Origin: Larsenimonas rhizosphaerae
GTDB taxonomy: Bacteria > Pseudomonadota > Gammaproteobacteria > Pseudomonadales > Halomonadaceae
Assembly: GCF_023700005.1 (NCBI RefSeq)
Contig: NZ_JAMLJK010000002.1
Coordinates: forward strand, 124,001 to 188,000
Direction: 5' to 3'
DNA: 64,000 nt
The position numbers were made by a program, and so were the translations under genes. How positions within the stretch are numbered: position 1 is the first letter of the stretch; the number at the start of each line of letters is the position of its first letter. A model generated the notes under the pieces. It had not been told where the DNA came from. It worked only from the letters and a program-made list of their open reading frames with translations, and did no database searches. Shown here one piece after another: positions 34,542 to 42,504 of this stretch.

Positions 34542-35942
34542 CTACACCGTTTCCCACAGCGCCGGGGCGGGGTTGTCCAGGGCATGTTTCAAAATGGCCA
34601 GCGCTCGCGCGAGCTGTTCCCGGCTGGCCGCAGCGCTCAGGCACAGTCGTACCGCCTGGGGAGCTGCCGTTGAGCCGACACAGAAGGCCTCGCCCGGCGT
34701 CAGGTACACATGCTGGCGTGCCAGCTCATCAATCAACCGGCTGGCCCGCTGCCCTGCCGGCAGCACGATCCACAGATAAAACCCGTGCTCATGGCCATGG
34801 ACATCATGCCCCCTGAGGGCATCGCGCCCCATGGCCTGACGGATACGCAGTTCTTCGTGCTGCCAGGCCAGCAGGCGGTCGGCATCGCCGTGTTCAATCC
34901 AGGCGCAGGCCAGGCTGGCCATCAGTGGGGGCGGCATCCAGCTCTGCGCGCGTATGGCGGCATTGAGTCGGGTATGAAGTGCCTCGGGAGCGCGCATCAC
35001 CCCCGTGCGGAGCCCGCCGCCCAGCAATTTTGCCAGTGAGAACAGATAAATCGTGCGCTCCGGGGCGAGCCGGTACAGCGGGGTGCCGCGCCGGGCGGCT
35101 TCAGGCACAAACAGCACGCCATCCTCGATCAGCCAGATATCCTTTTCCCGAGCAAATGCCACCAGTGCCTCGCGTCGGGCCTGGCTCATCGCCACGGTCG
35201 TGGGGTTGTGGTGCTCGGGCATGACATAGAGCGCCTTGAACGGCTGTTGCTCATATCGCCGCATTAATCCCGTGACATCGATGCCATCACTGTCCTGGCC
35301 GACGGTGACCGTTTTGAGGTGCAGCTGCTGTACGGCACTGATCAATCCGGGGTAGCTCAGTTCTTCACTGGCGATACGCTCCCCGGGGGCAAGCAGGGCC
35401 AGCAGTGTGATGAAGATGCCATGCATTCCCCCCTGATTGATCAGCAATTCCTCCGGCTGCACCGGCAGCCCGAGTGTTCCCATCCAGTGCGCCAGGGTCT
35501 GCCGGCTGGAGGCCATGCCGGCTTCGGGCTGATAGCTGAGGGCATCGGCCATGGCAGGCATGCTGCCGGACAGCTGTTTCATGGCCCGCTGCAGCCCGGC
35601 GGCCCGCTCCGGGGTCGGCGGCGGCAGGGATAGGCTCAGATCGATGCTGTCATCTTCCTGCTGAACCTGCGGCGCGATATGGGAAAAGCCGAAAGCGGAC
35701 GTGCTGTCGCGAACATAGGTGCCACTACCGACCCGGGCCGTCACCAGCCCACGCTGCTCTGCCTCGCTGTAGGCCCGTGTGATGGTGCCCACGGTGACGC
35801 CGAGTGCATCCGCTAGGCGCCGTTGCGGGGGCAGTCTGGTATTGGCGCTCAGGGTACCTTCGCTGATGGCCTCGGCGATGGCATCGGCCAGAGCCTTGTA
35901 GCGGGGGCCCTGAGAAGACAGTTCCGGGGTCCAGATTGTCAT
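34542..35942 (-). CDS. MocR-type regulator (GntR HTH fused to PLP aminotransferase domain)
   Basis: 466 residues. An N-terminal GntR winged helix (RLPPQRRLADALGVTVGTITRAYSEA, about residues 37-62, quoted here as LADALGVTVGTITRAY) is joined to an aminotransferase type I fold; the PLP-binding Lys lies in IYLFSLAKLLGGGLRTGVM. MocR proteins act as PLP- or amino-acid-sensing regulators. It is divergent from an alanyl-tRNA editing protein and a LysE exporter, its likely targets; repeated ATTGT-type elements lie in the shared promoter region. Confidence 0.92.
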   Translation of the reverse strand: MTIWTPELSSQGPRYKALADAIAEAISEGTLSANTRLPPQRRLADALGVTVGTITRAYSEAEQRGLVTARVGSGTYVRDSTSAFGFSHIAPQVQQEDDSIDLSLSLPPPTPERAAGLQRAMKQLSGSMPAMADALSYQPEAGMASSRQTLAHWMGTLGLPVQPEELLINQGGMHGIFITLLALLAPGERIASEELSYPGLISAVQQLHLKTVTVGQDSDGIDVTGLMRRYEQQPFKALYVMPEHHNPTTVAMSQARREALVAFAREKDIWLIEDGVLFVPEAARRGTPLYRLAPERTIYLFSLAKLLGGGLRTGVMRAPEALHTRLNAAIRAQSWMPPPLMASLACAWIEHGDADRLLAWQHEELRIRQAMGRDALRGHDVHGHEHGFYLWIVLPAGQRASRLIDELARQHVYLTPGEAFCVGSTAAPQAVRLCLSAAASREQLARALAILKHALDNPAPALWETV

Positions 35943-35958
35943 GGTGACAATAAATCCG

Positions 35959-36037
35959 TTGACGCTGAAGTAATGCCCAGTATGCTCATTATTGTCCCTG
36001 TTATAAAGGGATTTTCACTAAATTGTACCCTTACAAT
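35959..36037 (+). promoter_or_regulatory. Promoter and MocR-site candidates before alaX-lysE
   Basis: A sigma-70-like promoter TTGACG (35959-35964), 16-bp spacer, TATGCT (35981-35986). Just downstream are ATTGTCCCT (35991-35999) and ATTGTACCCT (36022-36031), a direct repeat with 31-bp period, about three helical turns; the second also forms the inverted repeat ATTGTA-CCCT-TACAAT (36022-36037). Direct repeats on one helix face are usual for MocR/PdxR binding. Confidence 0.55.
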
Positions 36038-36054
36038 TATTGAGGAACGCCGTC

Positions 36055-36780
36055 ATGTCCGCCACTGTCCGTCAGTTTGATCATGCCCCCTTTCAACGCA
36101 CGGCCACAGCGCGCGTATGCGCGGTTTCCGAGGGCGCCGTGGCCGTGGACAGCACCGTATTCTATCCCTGCGGTGGTGGGCAGCCGGGAGATACCGGCAC
36201 GATGCAGACAGATAGCGGTCGGATGCTCAACGTCACGGATACGGTGAAGGGCGAGCACGGCCTGATCTGGCACCGGATTGATGGCCCCTGCCCGAGGGTG
36301 GGGGAAGAGGTGACACTGGACATTGACTGGGAGCGTCGATATCGGTTGATGCAGATGCATACGGCGTTGCACCTGCTGTCGGTGGCAGTGCCGTACCCGG
36401 TGACCGGTGGGCAGATGACGCCGGACAAGGGCCGGCTTGATTTTGACGTGGCAGGCGAGGCCCTCGACAAGGCGGCCATTACGGCGCAGATCAACGCCTG
36501 GCGGGCGGACGATCTGCCGGTGAGTACCGAGTGGATTGATCGAGCCGAACTGGAGGCTAACCCGCAACTGGTCAAGACGGTGGGCGCGATGCCGCCATCA
36601 GACAGCGGCACGGTGCGGCTGGTACGCATCGGCGAGATTGATCGCCAGCCCTGTGGGGGCACTCACGTGGCGAGTACCGGCGAAATCGCCCCGCTCGAGG
36701 TCAAAAGCATCAAGAATCGGGGGGCGCACAATCGCCGCATTACTCTGGTCTGGCAGGAAGCGACGGGAGGTGTATCGTGA
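36055..36780 (+). CDS. Alanyl-tRNA editing protein (AlaX-like)
   Basis: 241 residues from the ATG at 36055 with GAGGA about 9 nt upstream. Zinc-site motifs of the AlaRS editing domain are present: HTALHLL (HxxxH) and QPCGGTHVAS (Cys and His). The N-terminal part carries the FYPCGGGQPGDTG loop. It removes Ser or Gly wrongly attached to tRNA-Ala. Co-transcribed with a LysE-type exporter under a MocR regulator, suggesting a response to amino-acid imbalance. Confidence 0.92.
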   Translation: MSATVRQFDHAPFQRTATARVCAVSEGAVAVDSTVFYPCGGGQPGDTGTMQTDSGRMLNVTDTVKGEHGLIWHRIDGPCPRVGEEVTLDIDWERRYRLMQMHTALHLLSVAVPYPVTGGQMTPDKGRLDFDVAGEALDKAAITAQINAWRADDLPVSTEWIDRAELEANPQLVKTVGAMPPSDSGTVRLVRIGEIDRQPCGGTHVASTGEIAPLEVKSIKNRGAHNRRITLVWQEATGGVS

Positions 36781-37385
36781 GCGGGTTATCACTGTCCTGG
36801 CTGCTGTCGTTTGTCATGTTTTCCGTCTCCATGTCCGGCACGCCGGGGCCCAACAATGTGATGCTGACGGCCTCCGGGGCCCGCTTTGGCTACCGGCGCA
36901 CGCTGCCCCATATTCTGGGCATTCTTGCCGGCTGCATGACCCTGTTTACGGCGCTGGCCTTTGGCGCAGGAGCACTTTTTCAGCAGTTTGCGTGGCTGCA
37001 GACGGGGCTTAAATGGGTGGGTGCGGCCTATCTGCTTTATCTGGCGGTTCAGATTGGCACATCACCGCCGCCTGCGCTTGACGATGAGGACAGGGCGCGA
37101 CCCCAGCGGTTCTGGGAGGCCTTTGTATTTCAGTACGTTAATCCGAAGGCATGGGTCATGGGCATGGCGATGATCGCCACCTTCATGCCCCAGACGGGGC
37201 CGCTGTGGGCCAATGCCCTCGGCGTGGCCCTGCTGGGTGAGCTGGTGGCCTTTCCCTGCATCTCGTTCTGGGCTGGGTTCGGCATGGCGATCTCGCGCTA
37301 CCTGACCACACCGATGCAATGGCGTATTTTCAATGGCGTCATGGGGCTGATGACCGCCGGCTGCGTGCTGTTCATCATCTATTGA
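36777..37385 (+). CDS. LysE-family amino-acid exporter
   Basis: 202 residues, six hydrophobic segments. The family signature near the N-terminus reads SGTPGPNNVMLTASGARFGY. The GTG start overlaps the editing-protein stop (GTGA), so the pair is co-translated. Likely exports an amino acid whose excess would lead to mischarging; the exact substrate is unknown. Confidence 0.9.
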   Translation: MSGLSLSWLLSFVMFSVSMSGTPGPNNVMLTASGARFGYRRTLPHILGILAGCMTLFTALAFGAGALFQQFAWLQTGLKWVGAAYLLYLAVQIGTSPPPALDDEDRARPQRFWEAFVFQYVNPKAWVMGMAMIATFMPQTGPLWANALGVALLGELVAFPCISFWAGFGMAISRYLTTPMQWRIFNGVMGLMTAGCVLFIIY

Positions 37386-37458
37386 TGCAGGACGGGGCGA
37401 GGGGGCAGTGTGGCGACTATGCTTCAGCCAATCTGCCCCACGATTGGATCACGACCGA

Positions 37459-39282
37459 ATGACGCTGACCCGTACCTGTCTTACCCCTCGCCGCCATGAA
37501 GGCTACGCCGACCTTGAAGATTATGCCGCCATTGGTGAGGGGCGTTCTGTTGCCCTGGTGGGTATGGATGGCGCCATCGACTGGTGGTGTGCGCCCAATA
37601 TGGATAGCCCGCCGCTGTTTGATCGCCTGCTTGATGCCCGGCATGGCGGTCATTTCACCCTGGTGCCCGAGGCCGACAGCTACCGGGTCGAGCGGCGCTA
37701 CCGAGACAACAGCAACGTGCTGGAAACCTGCTTCATTACCGACCAGGGCCGTGCCCGGATCACGGAATCCATCAACAGCAACACGGCGGGGCGTCTGCCC
37801 TGGTGCGAGCTGGCCCGGCGGGTGGAAGGTCTTGAAGGTGAAGTAACCTTTCGCATCGACTTCGTGCCCGGCACCCGTGCAGGCACCGTCAGCCCCTGGC
37901 TTCAGGATACCCCCATCGGCAAGGTCTATAACATCGGGCCGCTGATGGTCATGATGCGCCATAGTGATGATGTGAAGGTTCTGCTGGTCGACGACCGTGA
38001 ACTGAGCGCGCAGCTGACGACCCGAAAGGGCTCGCGTTCCATGGTGGCCCTGCTGGCCGCCGAAGGCGAGCCGCTGGCCGTTCCGCCGATCGACAGGATC
38101 GATGAGCGCATCGACGTCAGTGATTTTGCCTGGCGTGACTGGGCCGAGAAGCTGAACTACGACGGCGAGTTCAAGCCGCGGGTGCTGCGTTCGGCGCTGG
38201 CACTCAAGTTTTTGCTTTATTCCCCCAGTGGGGCGATTGCCGCCGCTGCTACCACATCGCTGCCTGAAGGCATCGGCGGCGAGAAGAACTATGACTACCG
38301 CTACGCCTGGGTGCGTGATGCCTGCCTGGTGATCAAGGCCTTCGTGCATGCCGGGGCGCTGGAAGAATCCAAGGCGGCCTTTTCCTGGCTGACGGCCACC
38401 ATTCGTCGTCACGGGCCGAACATGCGTGCCTGCTACACCCTGCAGGGTGAACTGGTGCCGGCGGAAACCTTCCCGCCCCTGCATGGCTACCGGGGATCGC
38501 AGCCGGTACGCATCGGCAATAATGCCAAGGACCAGCTTCAGACCAGCATGTACGGTGACATGCTGGCGACGGCCTCCCTGTTCATTGATGCCGGCCACGT
38601 CATTGATCTGGAAACCGCCCGATTGCTGGGTGATCTGGCCAACCAGTGTGCCGATCGCTGGCGGCAGGTGGACTGTGGCATCTGGGAGCTGCCGGAGCAG
38701 CACCACTATACCCACTCCAAGATGGCCTGCTGGCTGGCACTTGATCACGCCGTGCGGCTGGCCGAAGCCGGCCATATCGAACAGACCTGGCAAGGACGCT
38801 GGCAGCGTGAGCGTGACCGCATCGCCGACTGGATCAATACCCACTGCTGGTCAGAGACTCGGCAGGCCTACACCTTCTATCCCGGCACCGATAAGCTGGA
38901 CGCCGCGATGTGCCTGACGCATCGCTTCTGTACGCAGGTCAGCCCCGAGCGAATGCAGGCCACCTTCAAGGCCCTTCAGGAAGAACTGGGACGGGGCCCG
39001 CTGATGTATCGCTACTCCGGGGCCGAGCAGGAAGAAGGCGCATTTCTGGCCTGTTCGTTCTGGCTGGTTGAAGCGCTGGGGGCTACCGGGCAATGTGACC
39101 AGGCCACTCGCCTGATGCAGGCCGCCGTGGAAACCTGTGACGGTAACCTGGGGCTGATGCATGAAATGATTGACCCGGATACCGGCGCAGCGCTGGGCAA
39201 CTTCCCCCAGGGGTTGAGTCATCTGGCGTTCATCTGTGCGGCCAATGTGCTGTCCGGCGGCAAAAGCGAGGAAGCCGACTAG
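37459..39282 (+). CDS. Glycoside hydrolase family 15 protein (glucoamylase/trehalase type)
   Basis: 607 residues from MTLTRTCLTPRRHEGYADLEDY; a GTG at 37408 is an alternative and no strong ribosome site marks either. Family marks: N-terminal IGEGRSVALVGMDGAIDWWCAP, the active-site NYDYRYAWVRDACL with its catalytic Asp/Arg, and a C-terminal catalytic Glu region EQEEGAFLACSFWLVEAL. No signal peptide, so cytoplasmic; it probably hydrolyses alpha-glucosides or trehalose. Trehalose turnover would fit osmoadaptation, but this is inference. Its stop overlaps the convergent ChaC-like stop within CTAG. Confidence 0.9.
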   Translation: MTLTRTCLTPRRHEGYADLEDYAAIGEGRSVALVGMDGAIDWWCAPNMDSPPLFDRLLDARHGGHFTLVPEADSYRVERRYRDNSNVLETCFITDQGRARITESINSNTAGRLPWCELARRVEGLEGEVTFRIDFVPGTRAGTVSPWLQDTPIGKVYNIGPLMVMMRHSDDVKVLLVDDRELSAQLTTRKGSRSMVALLAAEGEPLAVPPIDRIDERIDVSDFAWRDWAEKLNYDGEFKPRVLRSALALKFLLYSPSGAIAAAATTSLPEGIGGEKNYDYRYAWVRDACLVIKAFVHAGALEESKAAFSWLTATIRRHGPNMRACYTLQGELVPAETFPPLHGYRGSQPVRIGNNAKDQLQTSMYGDMLATASLFIDAGHVIDLETARLLGDLANQCADRWRQVDCGIWELPEQHHYTHSKMACWLALDHAVRLAEAGHIEQTWQGRWQRERDRIADWINTHCWSETRQAYTFYPGTDKLDAAMCLTHRFCTQVSPERMQATFKALQEELGRGPLMYRYSGAEQEEGAFLACSFWLVEALGATGQCDQATRLMQAAVETCDGNLGLMHEMIDPDTGAALGNFPQGLSHLAFICAANVLSGGKSEEAD

Positions 39283-39860
39283 CGGCTGGCTTCCCCCGCC
39301 AGCAGAAGGCGAAGGTGGCGCTCGATGGCAAAGACATGCGCGTCATCATCGCCCAGCGTGCGCAGGGACTCGGCCAGATGCAGCAGATAATCCCGGTTCG
39401 GGCCGCTGGGCCCCTGGGCATCGGCAATATGGGCCGCAATGTCTGCCTCCGGTGCCTCGCCAAGCCAGGCAGCGTTATCTTCCGTGGCGCGATACACCAG
39501 CCCTTCGGCGGTGCTGCCATCGTCAAAATGGAGGGGAATGACCTCGCGCAGGTAACCGTTTTTCTCCCGTACATCAAGCGCCTGAAATACGGCCGGTGAT
39601 ACCAGATACCCCATGCCGTGACACACATGACCCGGTGCTTCGATGAGCGTGGCAACGCGGCCGGGGGCCTCCGGCGTGCCCCGGTGATCATGAGACCCCT
39701 GCCAAAAGCGGCGGGCATAATCGTGGATAAAGGCAGGCCGGCGCTCAAGGTAATCAAAGCCGGCCTTGTAGATCAGCGAGCCATACCCGAACAGCCACAC
39801 GGTATCGTGTTCATCAAAGTGGGTCATGGCCTGGTTGAGGGCGGTGGTATCGAGAGACAT
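39279..39860 (-). CDS. ChaC-like gamma-glutamylcyclotransferase
   Basis: 193 residues from the ATG at 39860 (AGGT about 8 nt upstream; an in-frame start at 39896 is rejected). The substrate loop VWLFGYGSLIYK and the catalytic-Glu segment REKNGYLREVIPL are the ChaC hallmarks. ChaC enzymes cleave glutathione to 5-oxoproline and Cys-Gly. It converges on the GH15 gene; the two stop codons share the bases CTAG. Confidence 0.9.
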   Translation of the reverse strand: MSLDTTALNQAMTHFDEHDTVWLFGYGSLIYKAGFDYLERRPAFIHDYARRFWQGSHDHRGTPEAPGRVATLIEAPGHVCHGMGYLVSPAVFQALDVREKNGYLREVIPLHFDDGSTAEGLVYRATEDNAAWLGEAPEADIAAHIADAQGPSGPNRDYLLHLAESLRTLGDDDAHVFAIERHLRLLLAGEASR

Positions 39861-39929
39861 GCGTGCTACCTGAAGAAGAAACCTCAAGCCTGGCATAGTG
39901 TACCGGCAGGCAACAGCCTGCCGCGCACA

Positions 39930-40256
39930 TCACTTCGAAGGCAGGGTGGCGCCGCTTTCCTGCAGCATGTAATCCACTGCGGCCTTCACGTCGTCCTCGG
40001 CAAGGTCCGGGTGGCCGCCCTTTGCCGGCATCCGGCCAATGCCGTGGATGGCATTGGCATATAATTTATCCACACCCTGATCGTCGATCAGCGACTGCCA
40101 GGTGCCGGTATTGCTCACGCTCATGCGGCCATGGCTGTGGCACATCGCGCAGTTATCCTGATAAATGGCCTCGCCATCCGGCTGAGCCTCACCGGCCAGC
40201 ACGGGGGATGCACACACCAACAGCACTGCGGGTAACCACCTGCGGAAAAACGTCAT
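39930..40256 (-). CDS. Small c-type cytochrome (class I, c5-like)
   Basis: 108 residues from MTFFRRWLPAVLLVCASPVLA, a signal peptide; AAAGGA about 8 nt upstream favours the ATG at 40256 over 40274 and 40292. Haem motif CAMCH with axial Met probably in IGRMPAKGG, the usual c5 arrangement. Periplasmic electron carrier; partners are not evident in the neighbourhood. Confidence 0.92.
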   Translation of the reverse strand: MTFFRRWLPAVLLVCASPVLAGEAQPDGEAIYQDNCAMCHSHGRMSVSNTGTWQSLIDDQGVDKLYANAIHGIGRMPAKGGHPDLAEDDVKAAVDYMLQESGATLPSK

Positions 40257-40440
40257 CCAGATATCCTTTGTCATGATCGACTGAAGCGGCAATGCTCATC
40301 GCCCTGCATGGGCGATACTGTAGCCCACCTCACCATGGGAAGGCACCTGGCAGGGCTGAACGTCGCGATAGCATCGCCCGATGGACAAGCCCGGTGTGGG
40401 TGCGTACAATGCCCACCGTCTGCCGCAATGGCAGCATCGC

Positions 40441-40517
40441 GCGCCCATAGCTCAGCTGGATAGAGTACTGCCCTCCGAAGGCAGGGGTCGAAGGTTCGAA
40501 TCCTTCTGGGCGCGCCA
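40441..40517 (+). tRNA. tRNA-Arg (anticodon CCG)
   Basis: 77 nt including an encoded CCA. The acceptor stem GCGCCCA pairs with TGGGCGC, the anticodon stem CTGCC/GGCAG encloses CTCCGAA with anticodon CCG, and the T arm carries GGTTCGAATCC. A T-rich stretch (ctttttat) follows. A short hairpin at 40298-40316 (ATCGCCC/GGGCGAT) lies upstream. tRNA genes are common integration points, and the next gene is an atypical nuclease fusion. Confidence 0.97.
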
Positions 40518-40571
40518 CTTTTTATATTCCTCGCTTATCTCCCCCCTGTTTCTTCGACAAGCATTCATTAG

Positions 40572-42275
40572 TCATAACCGCTTTTTCTCTTTCATACCTT
40601 GCCATTCGGTCAACTGCTGGTTTGCCTTGAGCCGAAGACGCTGAAGCATCAGGGCTTCAAAGACGTTTTCCAGTGTGTCGTCGCCTTTAAGCATGGGTAA
40701 CGAGGTGCGTGCTTCGGTGTAAAATTGCTTTTCCAGTGAGCTGCCCATGAATGCTATTTCCCACCACGTGATAATGCGTTCCCTAGCCTGCTCCATAAGC
40801 GCTTGAGAAGGCAGCTTGTCCGACTTGTCAGCGTTGGCTTGTTGCGTTGTGGGTAGCAGGTTCCAAAGATCGTTATTGCTCCAGCGTGCCCAGGGCAGGC
40901 AGTGATCAATACAATATGTGCTTTTTCTGGTAAGGCGTCGGCCTGTCCAGACGCATTCGACAGGGTGATTATCCCGCTGTTTTTCAGTAACGCACTTGCG
41001 CAATAGGCTGGTATCGCGTTTGGCTTCCTGCTGGAACAGGGTTTGATAAAGGTGGCCGATATCATGGGTAGGAACATAACCGCGCATTAGCTGAACCCAT
41101 TCGTTCACTATGGCGGGATCTATCCAGCAGTTATGTTGGCTAAAGCAGTTCCAGAGTGCCATCGGTACACGAAAATAACCGAACCTGGCGAGGGTCTCCT
41201 TATCCAGCCGTTTGGGGGGCGGCATCAAGGTTACGGTTTTTCTGCGAACATGGAAGACCGGCCTTTCTCCTCCCGATCCGGGCCAGAAAATGTGTTTCAC
41301 CGGCATACCCTTGATGGTGCTCACAGCATCACGAATGGCATTCATCAGCTCTTTCGCCAGCGCATTATCAAGTGGCTGGCCTATCCGCATATCAAGACCT
41401 GATACATCGGAAAGCGCCTTGAATGCGTCCTTGTTAAATCCGTAGCCGCGATTTCCGGGTGCCTGCCGCAGATCGTGTTCGAGAATCAGTGGCTTATAGA
41501 GTTTGATCCAGTAAAGGCCTACCGCGCCGAGCGGTATATCTACCCATTCATCCGTGCGGCCCATCACGATGCCGGGCATGTACTCTGCAATGGATGCCAG
41601 CGCACGCAGTAACCCCAGTTTGTAGGTTGAAGACTTGTTGTCATTGACGATGACATGACGCAGGAGCGATAGCGCCCCGGTGCCATCATCCGGGAGTGTA
41701 AATGCCAGCGTCTCCCAGCTTACCAAGGGCCGCTGTAGTAGATCGTCGTTTTGTACAGTAAGCAGGTGAGTCAGCGACCGATGACACGCCCAGCATTTAA
41801 TCTGTTGAGGGTCGACCGGGTAGAAGATGCGTTCGTCCGAGCTGGGACCATGCCGCAGGGTAATCACCAGCAGACCACCAGGTGACAGCAATTCGGTCAG
41901 GATGCGAAAGGCACGCTCCTGCTCCTGTTCTGGCAGATACATCCACACCGCTGACACCAGAATCAGACTTACCTTGAAGCCGAGCTTGCGGACCTTGTTG
42001 AGTGCGGGAAGGGAGTCATCCATCCACTGCACTGATAAGCCAGCAGTGAAGGCCTCTCCTTTTTCCCTGAGGCCTGCTGCCGGTTCTACCGCCAGTACGT
42101 CCCACCCTCTTTTTGCCAGGGCCGCCGCATCGCGACCGCTGCCTGCGCCGATATCCAGCGCCAGCCCGTTCGGTTCTGGCAGGTGCTTAAGCCAGCTTCC
42201 ATGAACATCATTGAAATCAAGTTTCTGATATTGCTCAAAGTAATAGCCTGCATTGTCCGAGTAGATGTCTTTCAT
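40572..42275 (-). CDS. SAM-dependent methyltransferase-HNH endonuclease fusion protein
   Basis: 567 residues, single reading frame. Residues 1-150 are a class I methyltransferase: motif I LALDIGAGSGRD (38-49), acidic LAVEPAAG (61-68) and SPGGLLVITL (131-140). It lacks the NPPY/DPPY motif of DNA amino-methylases, so the methyl acceptor may not be DNA. Residues about 200-270 contain SSTYKLGLLRALASIA, a pattern I recall before HNH domains. Residues about 438-485 form the HNH nuclease: CVWTG, IDHCLPW (His-centred), and WNLLPTTQQANADK with the conserved Asn. Stands alone between tRNA-Arg and an unrelated glycosyltransferase; somewhat AT-richer than its flanks. Probably a defence protein. Confidence 0.85.
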   Translation of the reverse strand: MKDIYSDNAGYYFEQYQKLDFNDVHGSWLKHLPEPNGLALDIGAGSGRDAAALAKRGWDVLAVEPAAGLREKGEAFTAGLSVQWMDDSLPALNKVRKLGFKVSLILVSAVWMYLPEQEQERAFRILTELLSPGGLLVITLRHGPSSDERIFYPVDPQQIKCWACHRSLTHLLTVQNDDLLQRPLVSWETLAFTLPDDGTGALSLLRHVIVNDNKSSTYKLGLLRALASIAEYMPGIVMGRTDEWVDIPLGAVGLYWIKLYKPLILEHDLRQAPGNRGYGFNKDAFKALSDVSGLDMRIGQPLDNALAKELMNAIRDAVSTIKGMPVKHIFWPGSGGERPVFHVRRKTVTLMPPPKRLDKETLARFGYFRVPMALWNCFSQHNCWIDPAIVNEWVQLMRGYVPTHDIGHLYQTLFQQEAKRDTSLLRKCVTEKQRDNHPVECVWTGRRLTRKSTYCIDHCLPWARWSNNDLWNLLPTTQQANADKSDKLPSQALMEQARERIITWWEIAFMGSSLEKQFYTEARTSLPMLKGDDTLENVFEALMLQRLRLKANQQLTEWQGMKEKKRL

Positions 42276-42321
42276 GGATAAAGGCGACTTATGGTTGAAG
42301 AGGTGGAAGGTAGTTTAACGG

Positions 42322-42338
42322 CGTCGATTGTATCGACG
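42322..42338. promoter_or_regulatory. Inverted repeat upstream of the methyltransferase-HNH gene
   Basis: CGTCGA-TTGTA-TCGACG, 47-63 bp before the start of the minus-strand fusion gene. On that strand it contains TACAAT, a near-consensus -10 box, so the dyad could be an operator over the promoter. The rest of the 229-bp gap to the glycosyltransferase gene is AT-rich without a gene. Confidence 0.35.
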
Positions 42339-42504
42339 TGACACCTTGCTTAAGTCTTTTTTTATATATCGCTCCGCGTGCCATTTCATTTTCCCTGAAA
42401 TATGCCTGGTGCTCTCAATCGTCGATTACGGCGTCCAACGTAATACTGCTTTAAGCCCGCTGAGGCCATGATGGGGTCCGATATCACTCCTGACCGAGAT
42501 CCTC

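Noticed and set aside
37417-38844. 475-codon minus-strand frame opposite the GH15 gene
   Set aside because: Low-complexity shadow translation without conserved motifs; the plus-strand GH15 gene has clear active-site motifs.
40441-42504. Integrated island bounded by repeats of the tRNA-Arg 3' end
   Set aside because: No second copy of the tRNA 3' segment and no integrase were found within the window around the fusion gene.
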